A stretch of 64,000 nucleotides of DNA, from the NCBI GenBank assembly GCA_013151035.1, contig JAADJB010000040.1, forward strand, positions 1-64,000, given 5' to 3'. Under the pieces are notes generated by a model that did not search any database, was not told the DNA's origin, and saw only the letters and a list, made by a program, of their open reading frames with translations. Within the stretch, counting starts at the first letter, position 1. Every line of letters starts with the position of its first letter. Positions 8,269-16,708 of this stretch are shown in pieces. The DNA comes from Gammaproteobacteria bacterium. GTDB lineage: Bacteria > Pseudomonadota > Gammaproteobacteria > JAADJB01. Both the position numbers and the translations under genes were made by a program.

Positions 8269-10361
8269 ATAACAAAACAGACCAACACTGGCGACTTGAA
8301 CCGGATGAAGAGGGATTTTCCTGGCTATCTCTGGACAAGGCGGATAGCTCAACTAACACCCTTTCTGCCGAGGTTCTGAGCGAGTTGGAAGATATCCTTC
8401 TGCATCTACACAAGCATCCACCGCAGGGACTGGTGATTCGTTCAGCCAAGGAAAACGGTTTTATTGCCGGTGCCGACATTGGTGAATTTACCGCCTTTGA
8501 ATCCCAGGATGCCGCCCTGAAAGCCATCCAGCGTGGACAGCGCATATTCAAACTAATTGAAACACTCAACTGCACGACCATTGCACTGATTAATGGCTAC
8601 TGTCTTGGTGGCGGTATGGAGCTGGCTCTTGCCTGCCGCTATCGCATCGCCGAAGATAGCCTCGATACCCGCTTGGGTCTGCCGGAGGTACGGCTCGGGA
8701 TTCACCCCGGCTTCGGAGGTACGGTACGTTCTCTGGAGGCTACAGGGCCCCTCGCGGCATTAAACATCATGCTCACTGGCCGTAGCCTGTCAGCGCGTGC
8801 GGCGAAAAAGATACGCCTGATTGATTTTGCCGTAGCCAAACGCCAGTTGATAAATGCTACGCGTAATATCTTACGTCAACCGCCAAAAAAGAAAGCTCTA
8901 CCCTGGTGGCTGAATCTACTCAACCACAAACTGCTGCGACCATGGATTGCAAGATACATGATCAAGACGGTTGCCAAAAAAGCCATTTGCGGACACTACC
9001 CGGCTCCCTATGCATTGATTGATCTATGGCAACACCATGCCGATGATCGTGAACAGATGCTGCGTGAAGAAGCCATATCGGTTTCCAGGTTACTGGTAGG
9101 CAAAACGGCACAAAATCTGATCCGGGTGTTTAAATTGCAAGAGAGACTTAAGGGGTTGGGACATAAACAGCATAACAAACCCCGATATGTACATGTTATC
9201 GGCGGCGGTGTCATGGGTGGTGATATTGCTGCCTGGTGTGCCTTACAAGGCTACCATGTGAGCCTACAGGATCGTGATACCGAGACTCTGGGACACGTTA
9301 TTAAACGCGCCCACAGTCTTTATAAAAGACGTTTGAAAATATCGCGTTTAATCTCAAGTACGCTGGATCGATTGATGCCCGACCCACACGGACATGCACT
9401 GGCACGCGCCGATATAGTCATCGAGGCTATCTTTGAGGATGCTGAGGTCAAACGTGAATTATTCCGCCAGATCGAACCGCAGATGAAAGCCGATGCACTG
9501 CTATGCACTAATACCTCCAGTATCCCGCTAGAGACACTGGCCGAGGCACTGGAAAAACCGGAACGGTTAGTGGGTCTACACTTCTTTAACCCGGTTGCCA
9601 AAATGCCTTTGATTGAGATTGTGCGTGGTAGTAATAGCAGCGATGAGAATCTGCAACGTACCAACAGCTTTGCCAAATCACTCAGTCGCTTGCCCCTGCC
9701 CGTCACTAGCAGCCCCGGCTTTCTGGTCAATCGCGTACTGATGCCTTACTTGATTGAGGCCGTGATGCTCGCTGAAGAGGGTGTCCCATTGAAGGTCATT
9801 GATGATGCCGCGACTGACTTTGGTATGCCGATGGGCCCAATTGAACTGGCCGATACTGTTGGCCTCGATATTTGTCTGAAGGTAGCCGATATTCTTGCGC
9901 AAGATATGAATATCGAAGTACCCGACATACTCAGAACACGGGTTGAACGTGGTCAGCTGGGTAAAAAAATAGGTCAGGGATTCTATACATTCAAACAAGG
10001 AAAGATGGTCAAGCCATCTACGGACAAAGGCTATACCCCACCTGACGATCTCCAGGATCGACTCATCCTGCGCATGATCAACGAGCTTATTGCCTGCCTG
10101 CATGATGGCATCGTGGAAGATGCCGATCTGGCTGATGCCGGGATCATCTTTGGTACTGGTTTTGCCCCCTTCCGTGGCGGCCCCATGCACTATCTACAGG
10201 AACGTGGTGCCCAGTCGGTCTATGAAGAACTGCAACAACTGCAACAGCGCCACGGTCAACGCTTTGCCCCTGCCAGCGGTTGGCAGCAATATTTATCCGG
10301 TAGGGTGCGCACTGCGCACCAAAGTCAACTTGAACAAGACCGGGAAAACGGTAATGACTAA
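8265..10361 (+). CDS. fadJ: Bifunctional enoyl-CoA hydratase / 3-hydroxyacyl-CoA dehydrogenase, FadJ type
   Basis: Does the middle two steps of beta-oxidation. 698 aa. The hydratase domain carries FIAGADIGEF (67-75) and the CLGGGMELALACRYR oxyanion/active-site segment with LGLPEV.LG..PG.GG. The NAD-binding Rossmann fold starts near 308 (VIGGGVMGGDIA), and the dehydrogenase has GLHFFNPV with the active-site His. The two 3HCDH C-terminal domains follow. The last 20 or so residues (GRVRTAHQ...) are the translation of a palindromic repeat at 10299-10320, so the native C-terminus has been replaced or extended. It overlaps the FadD-like gene by 8 bp. Confidence 0.9.
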   Translation: MNNKTDQHWRLEPDEEGFSWLSLDKADSSTNTLSAEVLSELEDILLHLHKHPPQGLVIRSAKENGFIAGADIGEFTAFESQDAALKAIQRGQRIFKLIETLNCTTIALINGYCLGGGMELALACRYRIAEDSLDTRLGLPEVRLGIHPGFGGTVRSLEATGPLAALNIMLTGRSLSARAAKKIRLIDFAVAKRQLINATRNILRQPPKKKALPWWLNLLNHKLLRPWIARYMIKTVAKKAICGHYPAPYALIDLWQHHADDREQMLREEAISVSRLLVGKTAQNLIRVFKLQERLKGLGHKQHNKPRYVHVIGGGVMGGDIAAWCALQGYHVSLQDRDTETLGHVIKRAHSLYKRRLKISRLISSTLDRLMPDPHGHALARADIVIEAIFEDAEVKRELFRQIEPQMKADALLCTNTSSIPLETLAEALEKPERLVGLHFFNPVAKMPLIEIVRGSNSSDENLQRTNSFAKSLSRLPLPVTSSPGFLVNRVLMPYLIEAVMLAEEGVPLKVIDDAATDFGMPMGPIELADTVGLDICLKVADILAQDMNIEVPDILRTRVERGQLGKKIGQGFYTFKQGKMVKPSTDKGYTPPDDLQDRLILRMINELIACLHDGIVEDADLADAGIIFGTGFAPFRGGPMHYLQERGAQSVYEELQQLQQRHGQRFAPASGWQQYLSGRVRTAHQSQLEQDRENGND
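10299..10320. repeat. Palindromic repeat inside the fadJ 3' end
   Basis: Same 22-bp family as at 3636. Here the repeat is read as codons for GRVRTAHQ near the FadJ C-terminus, about 40 bases before the stop. One of the few copies within a coding region. Confidence 0.85.
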
Positions 10362-12156
10362 TCCACAGCAGGATATCATTGCACCCAAAGGTATTGGCAA
10401 CCTGCACAACCTATTACTGGAACGCGTACAACGTAGCCCCGATAGCCTCGCCTATCGTTATTTTAACAGCCAGGACAATCAATGGTGCGAGCTGAGTTGG
10501 CAACAGCTTGCCAACGAGCTTACCCGTTGGAAGAACGCACTGGCCGCAGAGAATTTACAGATCGGCGATCGCGTTGCCATCATGGTGCGTAACAGTCCCC
10601 AGTGGATCATGTTCGAACAGGCTGCCTTGTCTCTGCAACTGGTAGTAGTGCCTCTGTATACCAATGACCGTCCCGACAATATCAGCTATATACTGCAAAA
10701 CGCCAGGATCAAAGTGTTGTTGATCGAACATAATAAACACTGGCAATGTCTATGCGCTGTCTACAATAGTATGCAAACGATTCAACGCATCGTAACCCTC
10801 ACACCCATTGATAACGCACACGACACACGTCTGAAAGATCTTGCCAACTGGCTACCCACTAATGGTGCGGCACTGGAACGACTGAATGTACCCAATGATA
10901 CCCTGGCCTCCATCGTCTATACCTCCGGCACCACAGGTAACCCCAAGGGCGTAATGCTCAGTCATGCCAATATCCTGTGGAATGCCGATAGCGCCCAACG
11001 CTGCGATCATTTCTATAGCAACGATATGTTTCTCTCCTTCCTGCCCTTATCGCACATGTTTGAGCGTACCGCCGGTTATTACCTGCCTATGCTGGTGGGC
11101 GCCAGCGTATCCTTTTCCCGTTCTATCGAACAACTTGCCGAAGACATACTGATCATTCGTCCAACCATCCTGGTCACCGTGCCACGTATCTTTGAACGGA
11201 TCTATAACAAGATTCAATTACAACTAACCGAAAAACCGCCGTTTGCCCGCAGACTATTCGAGCAAACAGTAAACGTGGGCTGGAGACGATTTCTGATCTC
11301 ACAGGGCAGAGCGAGTTGGTCAGCATCTCAATTACTATGGCCTTTGCTCAACACCCTGGTGGCAAAAAAAATTCGTGCCAAACTGGGTGGACAACTGCGT
11401 CTGGCAGTTAGCGGTGGCGCCCCCTTATCCAACGCTATTGCCCGCACCTTCATTGGTCTTGGCATCACCATCAGTCAGGGCTATGGCATGACCGAACTCA
11501 GCCCGGTAGTCTCCACTAATCGACTGGATGACAATGACCCGTTCAGCGTCGGTCAACCCCTGCCCGAGGTGGAAACTCACATTGATGATAACGGTGAATT
11601 ACTGGTGCGTGGCCCCGGTGTAATGCTGGGCTACTACCAGGATGAGATTTCCACTGGTGAGATTATTGATGCAGAGGGCTGGTTACATACTGGTGATATC
11701 GCCGAGATTCATAGCGGACGCATCTATATTACTGGCCGCATCAAGGACATCATTGTACTCTCCAATGGTGAAAAGGTTCCACCTGCTGATATGGAACTCG
11801 CCATTAGTACAGACCCCCTGTTCGAGCAGATCATCATCATCGGTGAGGGTCGACCCTTCCTATCTGCCATTGTGGTTCTGAATAAAGAAAAATGGAGGAA
11901 ACTAGTAATTCACCTTGCCCTGGATCCGGAACAAACCATCAGCCTTGATGATGAGCGCGTTCAACAGGAATTACTGCAACATATCACGGCAAAACTGGAT
12001 CACTTCCCTGGCTATGCCAAAATCTACACCATCAAGGCTATATTAGATCCCTGGACGATTGAAAATGGCATGATGACCCCAACCATGAAGTCTAGACGTC
12101 AAGCGATTGAAGATCATTATCAGGACAGTATCGCTACGCTATATAGTGGGCATTAA
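10354..12156 (+). CDS. fadD: Long-chain acyl-CoA synthetase (AMP-forming), FadD type
   Basis: Activates fatty acids to acyl-CoA through an acyl-adenylate at the inner membrane. 600 aa from ATG 10354 (MTNPQQDI); longer upstream extensions of the frame overlap fadJ and are not family-like. ATP/AMP motif YTSGTTGNPKGVMLSH is at about 189-204, then GYGMTELSPVVS, GWLHTGDIAEI, and GRIKDIIVLSNGEKVPP near 465. It closes the block of hydrolase-fadE-fadI-fadJ-fadD, which provides a complete acyl-CoA degradation route. A FadL-type porin is encoded at 50154-51665. Confidence 0.88.
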   Translation: MTNPQQDIIAPKGIGNLHNLLLERVQRSPDSLAYRYFNSQDNQWCELSWQQLANELTRWKNALAAENLQIGDRVAIMVRNSPQWIMFEQAALSLQLVVVPLYTNDRPDNISYILQNARIKVLLIEHNKHWQCLCAVYNSMQTIQRIVTLTPIDNAHDTRLKDLANWLPTNGAALERLNVPNDTLASIVYTSGTTGNPKGVMLSHANILWNADSAQRCDHFYSNDMFLSFLPLSHMFERTAGYYLPMLVGASVSFSRSIEQLAEDILIIRPTILVTVPRIFERIYNKIQLQLTEKPPFARRLFEQTVNVGWRRFLISQGRASWSASQLLWPLLNTLVAKKIRAKLGGQLRLAVSGGAPLSNAIARTFIGLGITISQGYGMTELSPVVSTNRLDDNDPFSVGQPLPEVETHIDDNGELLVRGPGVMLGYYQDEISTGEIIDAEGWLHTGDIAEIHSGRIYITGRIKDIIVLSNGEKVPPADMELAISTDPLFEQIIIIGEGRPFLSAIVVLNKEKWRKLVIHLALDPEQTISLDDERVQQELLQHITAKLDHFPGYAKIYTIKAILDPWTIENGMMTPTMKSRRQAIEDHYQDSIATLYSGH

Positions 12157-12209
12157 CGACTAGCCTGGACTTTTTGAAAAAAAGATCTACACTTAAACGC
12201 TATAAATCG

Positions 12210-12226
12210 CACGTTGCAATAACGTG
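12210..12226. promoter_or_regulatory. Inverted repeat upstream of the metalloprotease
   Basis: CACGTT-GCAAT-AACGTG, perfect 6-bp arms, 30 bases before the start codon, just after a TATAAA at 12201-12206. It could be an operator or a leader hairpin. Weak evidence. Confidence 0.3.
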
Positions 12227-12255
12227 TAAGCATAAAAAATATTGAGGAGATAGAA

Positions 12256-13500
12256 ATGAGGGGCTTTATTGTTCTTGTATCACTAACATTCACTTTTTGG
12301 TCATCATTTACATTCGCATACGGTTTTTATAAATACGGTAATGGTCGTGCTGACTTTGCGGTTGATTATGATCTTCAGGGTATTATGTATCCGGCACAAT
12401 CAATCGGTGGTAGCCCTGCATCCATTTATAATTTTGGTGACATTGGCGTATCATCCAGTTCACTGCCTACAGGACTCACCACTGCAATCGTCAATAATGG
12501 ACTTATGAATGCAACAAATATGTGGGCATCCTGGGCAAACATAAGCTTTGGCAATACCTCAGGTGCCGCAAATACAGGTCTGATTCGACTCAATTTTAAC
12601 AACTCCCAAACAGGTGCAGAAACCACTGGTTATGGTGCAACAAGTAATCCAGGTTTTACTAACATGGTTTTTGGTGGGCAGCCCGATGCAAATGTAGCAT
12701 GGAATGCTGATAATTTTCAGTGGATCTTAACACATGAACTTGGGCATGCACTTGGGCTCGACGATTTGTATGTCCCGTTCACCTACACTGAGGAATTTAT
12801 CGATCATTCTCTCGATGGCAATAACATTCCTCAACGTGATGCCAAGGGCCTCCAGGATAATGTTATGCATGAAAATCTTTATACCGGCACTGATTACACC
12901 ATGCCATCCCAGTCAATAATTGATGATGATGAAATTGCGGGGCTTACCTGGTTATGGGGTAGCGAGTTTAATCAAATAGTGTCCGGCGATTTGGCAACAA
13001 GCTGGAATACAGATAATGGACGTGATACTAAGGCGCATCATGGCGACCAGGCCAGCAACCCCCTCGGTCAATGGGATTATCGAATATCAATCAAACCAGG
13101 GGGATCACTAAACCCGTATATCAGACTGGATTTTGCAGGTCTTGAAAACTTCGATTACACCATTTTTGGAGGCAGTAAACCTGATATTACACACACGGAT
13201 GCTCATATCGATAACATACATACCTTTGTTATTCAGGAAGCTGGTTGGGGTGGAAACATCCTTTTTTCAGCACAAAGCAAATACGCCAAAGAACAACGCA
13301 TCGATGCCGTACTTCTGGGTGGTGGACAAGTTGATGACTTTAACCTGACAACAAACTTCACAGGGCTTACATTTGATGATGTCAGCCAATGGGGTCAGGT
13401 CTTTGGCCCATCCAGTGTTGTCCCCATACCCGCAGCCATCTGGTTGTTTATATCCGGGTTATTCGGTCTTATCGGGGTGGCCCGAATTAAAAAAACATAA
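12256..13500 (+). CDS. Secreted matrixin-like zinc metalloprotease with PEP-CTERM-type sorting tail
   Basis: 414 aa with a Sec signal peptide (cleavage near residue 21). The zinc site is HELGHALGLDD: His160, Glu161, His164 and probably Asp170 (HExxHxxGxxD). NVMHENLY near 203 could be the Met-turn. The C-terminus reads VPIPAAIWLFISGLFGLIGVARIKK: a V-P-x-P motif, hydrophobic helix and basic end, the signature of exosortase-processed (PEP-CTERM) proteins. The exosortase itself is not in the window. The mature enzyme is probably delivered to the cell surface or extracellular matrix. GAGGAG lies at good distance before ATG 12256. It has its own leader and is probably a separate transcript. Confidence 0.8.
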   Translation: MRGFIVLVSLTFTFWSSFTFAYGFYKYGNGRADFAVDYDLQGIMYPAQSIGGSPASIYNFGDIGVSSSSLPTGLTTAIVNNGLMNATNMWASWANISFGNTSGAANTGLIRLNFNNSQTGAETTGYGATSNPGFTNMVFGGQPDANVAWNADNFQWILTHELGHALGLDDLYVPFTYTEEFIDHSLDGNNIPQRDAKGLQDNVMHENLYTGTDYTMPSQSIIDDDEIAGLTWLWGSEFNQIVSGDLATSWNTDNGRDTKAHHGDQASNPLGQWDYRISIKPGGSLNPYIRLDFAGLENFDYTIFGGSKPDITHTDAHIDNIHTFVIQEAGWGGNILFSAQSKYAKEQRIDAVLLGGGQVDDFNLTTNFTGLTFDDVSQWGQVFGPSSVVPIPAAIWLFISGLFGLIGVARIKKT

Positions 13501-13577
13501 GAAAGAAGATTTAACATTTTCTTGCAACAAGTCCTTGCGAAGGGGATAATTCCCCCCTTATCCATGATGACTTCGCA

Positions 13578-15464
13578 ATGACAACAGATACACCTTACTC
13601 ACTGCTGGAAAAGATCAACCTGCCGGCAGACCTACGCAAGTTAGCTGTGCCTGAACTAAGGCTTCTTGCAACAGAGTTGCGCGCCTATCTTATTGATTGC
13701 ATTAGTGATACTGGCGGTCATCTTGCCTCTGGCCTGGGTACCATTGAGTTAACCATTGCCTTGCACTATGTCTTTAATACCCCGGCCGATAAACTGATAT
13801 GGGATGTTGGTCACCAAAGCTATCCGCACAAGATCCTGACCGGGCGACGCCAACAAATGCATACCCTACGTCAAGCGGGTGGGCTTGCCGGTTTCCCGAA
13901 GAGAGAAGAAAGCCCCTACGATGCCTTTACCGTTGGGCACTCCAGTACATCGATTAGTGCCGCCCTGGGGATGGCGATTGCTACCGCCCAACAACATCGT
14001 AATAATAAAGCGATTGCCATTATTGGTGATGGTGCTATGACAGCAGGACAGGCCTTTGAGGCACTCAATCATGCCGGTGATCTACACAGAAATTTACTGG
14101 TTATCCTCAATGATAATGATATGTCGATCTCACCCAATGTCGGTGCCATGTCCAATTATCTGGCCAGAATTTTGTCCAGCCGGACCTATACCGCCATGCG
14201 TCAAAGCAGTAAGAACGTACTCAAGACGATCCCTACGGTGCATGAACTGGCTCGGCGCGCCGAAGAACACATGAAGGGCATGGTCATACCCGGCCCTGGC
14301 ACCCTGTTTGAAGAAATGGGTTTTAACTATATCGGCCCGATTGATGGTCATGATATAGATACCCTGGTCAATACCCTGCGTAACCTACGTTCACTCAATG
14401 GCCCTCAACTCCTGCATATCATCACGCGCAAGGGTAAGGGCTATCACCATGCCGAGCAGGATCCCTGCCGCTTTCACGGGGTTGCATCATTCAACCAGGC
14501 AACCGGCAAAAATAAACAGGCCCCCTGTTCCAGCCTGACTTATACCCAGGTCTTCAGTGACTGGATCTGTGATCAGGGGCAACAGGACGAAAACCTCATA
14601 GCCATCACCCCGGCGATGCGAGAGGGGTCGGGCCTGGTTAACTTCTCTGAACAATTTCCTGAACGCTACTTTGACGTGGGTATCGCTGAACAACATTGTC
14701 TAACCATGGCTGCCGGCATGGCCTGTGAGGGGATGCGTCCAGTCGTTGCCATCTACTCAACCTTTTTGCAGCGTGCCTATGATCAGCTCATCCACGATAT
14801 TGCCCTGCCCAACCTGCCTGTTACATTAGCCATTGATCGAGGGGGTCTGGTCGGTGCCGATGGCCCTACCCATGCCGGTAGTTTTGATCTTAGTTTCCTA
14901 CGCTGCGTGCCCAACCTGTTAATCATGGCACCAGCCAATGAGAATGAATGTCGCCAGATGTTGACCACAGCCCATCACTGGGATGGCCCGGCTGCGGTAC
15001 GTTACCCTCGTGGTCAAGGGCCCGGCACAGAGATTATTGATGAGCTACAGGACATCGATATCGGCAAGGCTATTATTACCCGTCAGGGCAACAGCAAGAT
15101 CGCTATTCTAAGCTTTGGTAGTTTACTTAATAACGCTCTGGATGCTGCCGATAAGCTGGATTTGACTGTGGTCAATATGCGTTTTATCAAACCACTGGAT
15201 GAGACTTTGCTAATTTCCATAGCAACTGAGTATGAAATACTGGTCACACTAGAGGATAATGTTATCGCTGGAGGGGCAGGTAGTGCTGTCAACGAGTTGC
15301 TAGCGAAAAAACAGCTAAACATACCCGTTTTAAACCTCGGTTTACCCGACATCTTCGTTGAACACGCGAGCAGGGAACAGCAATTAATTGAGTGTGGACT
15401 AGACACTAATGGTATTATACGTAGTATTGAAGAACGTCTTTCCAGACTAAATCCAGACACTTAA
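13578..15464 (+). CDS. dxs: 1-Deoxy-D-xylulose-5-phosphate synthase
   Basis: First enzyme of the MEP pathway: condenses pyruvate and glyceraldehyde 3-phosphate using thiamin diphosphate. 628 aa, normal length. Early [13 protein letters not shown], a TPP-binding [14 protein letters not shown]...[12 protein letters not shown] at about 149-190, and the transketolase-like pyrimidine domain with [15 protein letters not shown] are all present, as is the C-terminal domain. In related genomes it usually follows ispA directly; here it is nearly 10 kb downstream. A queD-like gene follows after 23 bp. Confidence 0.96.
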   Translation: MTTDTPYSLLEKINLPADLRKLAVPELRLLATELRAYLIDCISDTGGHLASGLGTIELTIALHYVFNTPADKLIWDVGHQSYPHKILTGRRQQMHTLRQAGGLAGFPKREESPYDAFTVGHSSTSISAALGMAIATAQQHRNNKAIAIIGDGAMTAGQAFEALNHAGDLHRNLLVILNDNDMSISPNVGAMSNYLARILSSRTYTAMRQSSKNVLKTIPTVHELARRAEEHMKGMVIPGPGTLFEEMGFNYIGPIDGHDIDTLVNTLRNLRSLNGPQLLHIITRKGKGYHHAEQDPCRFHGVASFNQATGKNKQAPCSSLTYTQVFSDWICDQGQQDENLIAITPAMREGSGLVNFSEQFPERYFDVGIAEQHCLTMAAGMACEGMRPVVAIYSTFLQRAYDQLIHDIALPNLPVTLAIDRGGLVGADGPTHAGSFDLSFLRCVPNLLIMAPANENECRQMLTTAHHWDGPAAVRYPRGQGPGTEIIDELQDIDIGKAIITRQGNSKIAILSFGSLLNNALDAADKLDLTVVNMRFIKPLDETLLISIATEYEILVTLEDNVIAGGAGSAVNELLAKKQLNIPVLNLGLPDIFVEHASREQQLIECGLDTNGIIRSIEERLSRLNPDT

Positions 15465-15487
15465 GCACATAGCATCAGGTATATCGC

Positions 15488-15868
15488 ATGTCACCCACAT
15501 ATACCGTTAAGGTATTAACTGAATTCTCCGCCGCACATCATCTCCGTGATTATGTCGGTGATTGTGCGCGTGTCCATGGTCACAACTGGAAAGTCGAAAT
15601 TGAGGTGCAGGCCAATGCATTAAATAAAATCGGCATGGCAATGGACTTCAAGGATGTCAAAGAGGCCGCCAACAGAATTATTCAGCGCCTTGACCATCAG
15701 GATATCAATGCCCTGGAACCCTTTACAACAATCAATCCAACCGCAGAAAATCTGGCGACCTATATCTATAGGGAACTATCCCAACTTGTTAACGACTCCA
15801 GAATCCGGGTCAGTGCAATCGCTATCTGGGAAACTGACCGATCCTGCGTTCGTTACACCGAGGAATAA
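15488..15868 (+). CDS. queD: 6-Carboxytetrahydropterin synthase / 6-pyruvoyl-tetrahydropterin synthase family
   Basis: Converts dihydroneopterin triphosphate to carboxytetrahydropterin for queuosine (QueD activity); PTPS homologues can do related chemistry. 126 aa with FSAAHHLRDY, zinc ligands and nucleophile in CARVHGHNW (Cys27, His31, His33), MAMDFKDVK, LDHQDIN and NPTAENLA. It sits 3 bp before folE2, which makes its substrate, so the pair is a functional unit. Confidence 0.88.
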   Translation: MSPTYTVKVLTEFSAAHHLRDYVGDCARVHGHNWKVEIEVQANALNKIGMAMDFKDVKEAANRIIQRLDHQDINALEPFTTINPTAENLATYIYRELSQLVNDSRIRVSAIAIWETDRSCVRYTEE

Positions 15869-15871
15869 TAA

Positions 15872-16669
15872 ATGAGCAAGTCACAGAACGACACCATTGC
15901 TGACGTACAAAGCAGTGAAGATACCCGATGTATCCCTATCGACAAGGTTGGCATCAAGGATATCCGCCATCCTGTCGGAGTTCGGGATCGTTCCGATGGT
16001 ACTCAACATACCATTGCCAATTTCAATATGTATGTAAACCTGCCACATAATTTCAAGGGCACTCACATGTCCCGCTTCGTTGAAATTCTGAATCACAACG
16101 ATAAAGAGATCTCGGTGGAATCCTTCAAGGACATGTTACAGGAGATGACCGAAGTATTGGAGGCCGAGGCCGGGCACATTGAGATGCAGTTCCCCTATTT
16201 CATCAATAAAAAGGCACCAGTATCCGGTGTACAAAGCCTGATGGATTATGATGTCACTCTAATTGGCGAACTAGGCAAACAAGGCATTGATACCAATATC
16301 AAGGTAGTTGTACCCGTTACCAGCCTGTGCCCATGCTCTAAAAAGATCTCTGCTTACGGCGCACACAACCAACGCTCTCACGTTACTGTCAATGTACGCA
16401 CCAATGATTTCATCTGGATCGAAGAGATCATTGACCTGGTTGAAAAAGAGGCATCCTGCGAACTCTATGGCCTGTTAAAACGCCCGGATGAAAAACATGT
16501 CACCGAGCGGGCCTATAACAACCCCAAGTTTGTTGAAGATATGGTGCGTGATGTCGCAGCCCGACTCAATGCCGACCCACGCATTAAATCCTACGTAGTG
16601 GAATCAGAGAATTTTGAATCCATTCATAATCACTCCGCCTATGCCATGGTGATTGGTAACAAGAACTAG
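15872..16669 (+). CDS. folE2: GTP cyclohydrolase FolE2 (type IB)
   Basis: Opens GTP to form 7,8-dihydroneopterin triphosphate for folate and queuosine. 265 aa, COG1469 family. The metal/catalytic signature [23 protein letters not shown] lies near residues 149-170. FolE2 is often used where zinc is scarce (family knowledge). A ribosome-binding GAGGAA immediately precedes the ATG, inside the end of queD. Confidence 0.93.
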   Translation: MSKSQNDTIADVQSSEDTRCIPIDKVGIKDIRHPVGVRDRSDGTQHTIANFNMYVNLPHNFKGTHMSRFVEILNHNDKEISVESFKDMLQEMTEVLEAEAGHIEMQFPYFINKKAPVSGVQSLMDYDVTLIGELGKQGIDTNIKVVVPVTSLCPCSKKISAYGAHNQRSHVTVNVRTNDFIWIEEIIDLVEKEASCELYGLLKRPDEKHVTERAYNNPKFVEDMVRDVAARLNADPRIKSYVVESENFESIHNHSAYAMVIGNKN

Positions 16670-16708
16670 TCAGTAAACAAGGGATTATCGGATTATAGGC
16701 GGGCTGGG

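Noticed and set aside
10090-10353. Upstream extension of the acyl-CoA synthetase
   Set aside because: It overlaps fadJ in another frame and is not family-like; ATG 10354 fits the family and the operon overlap.
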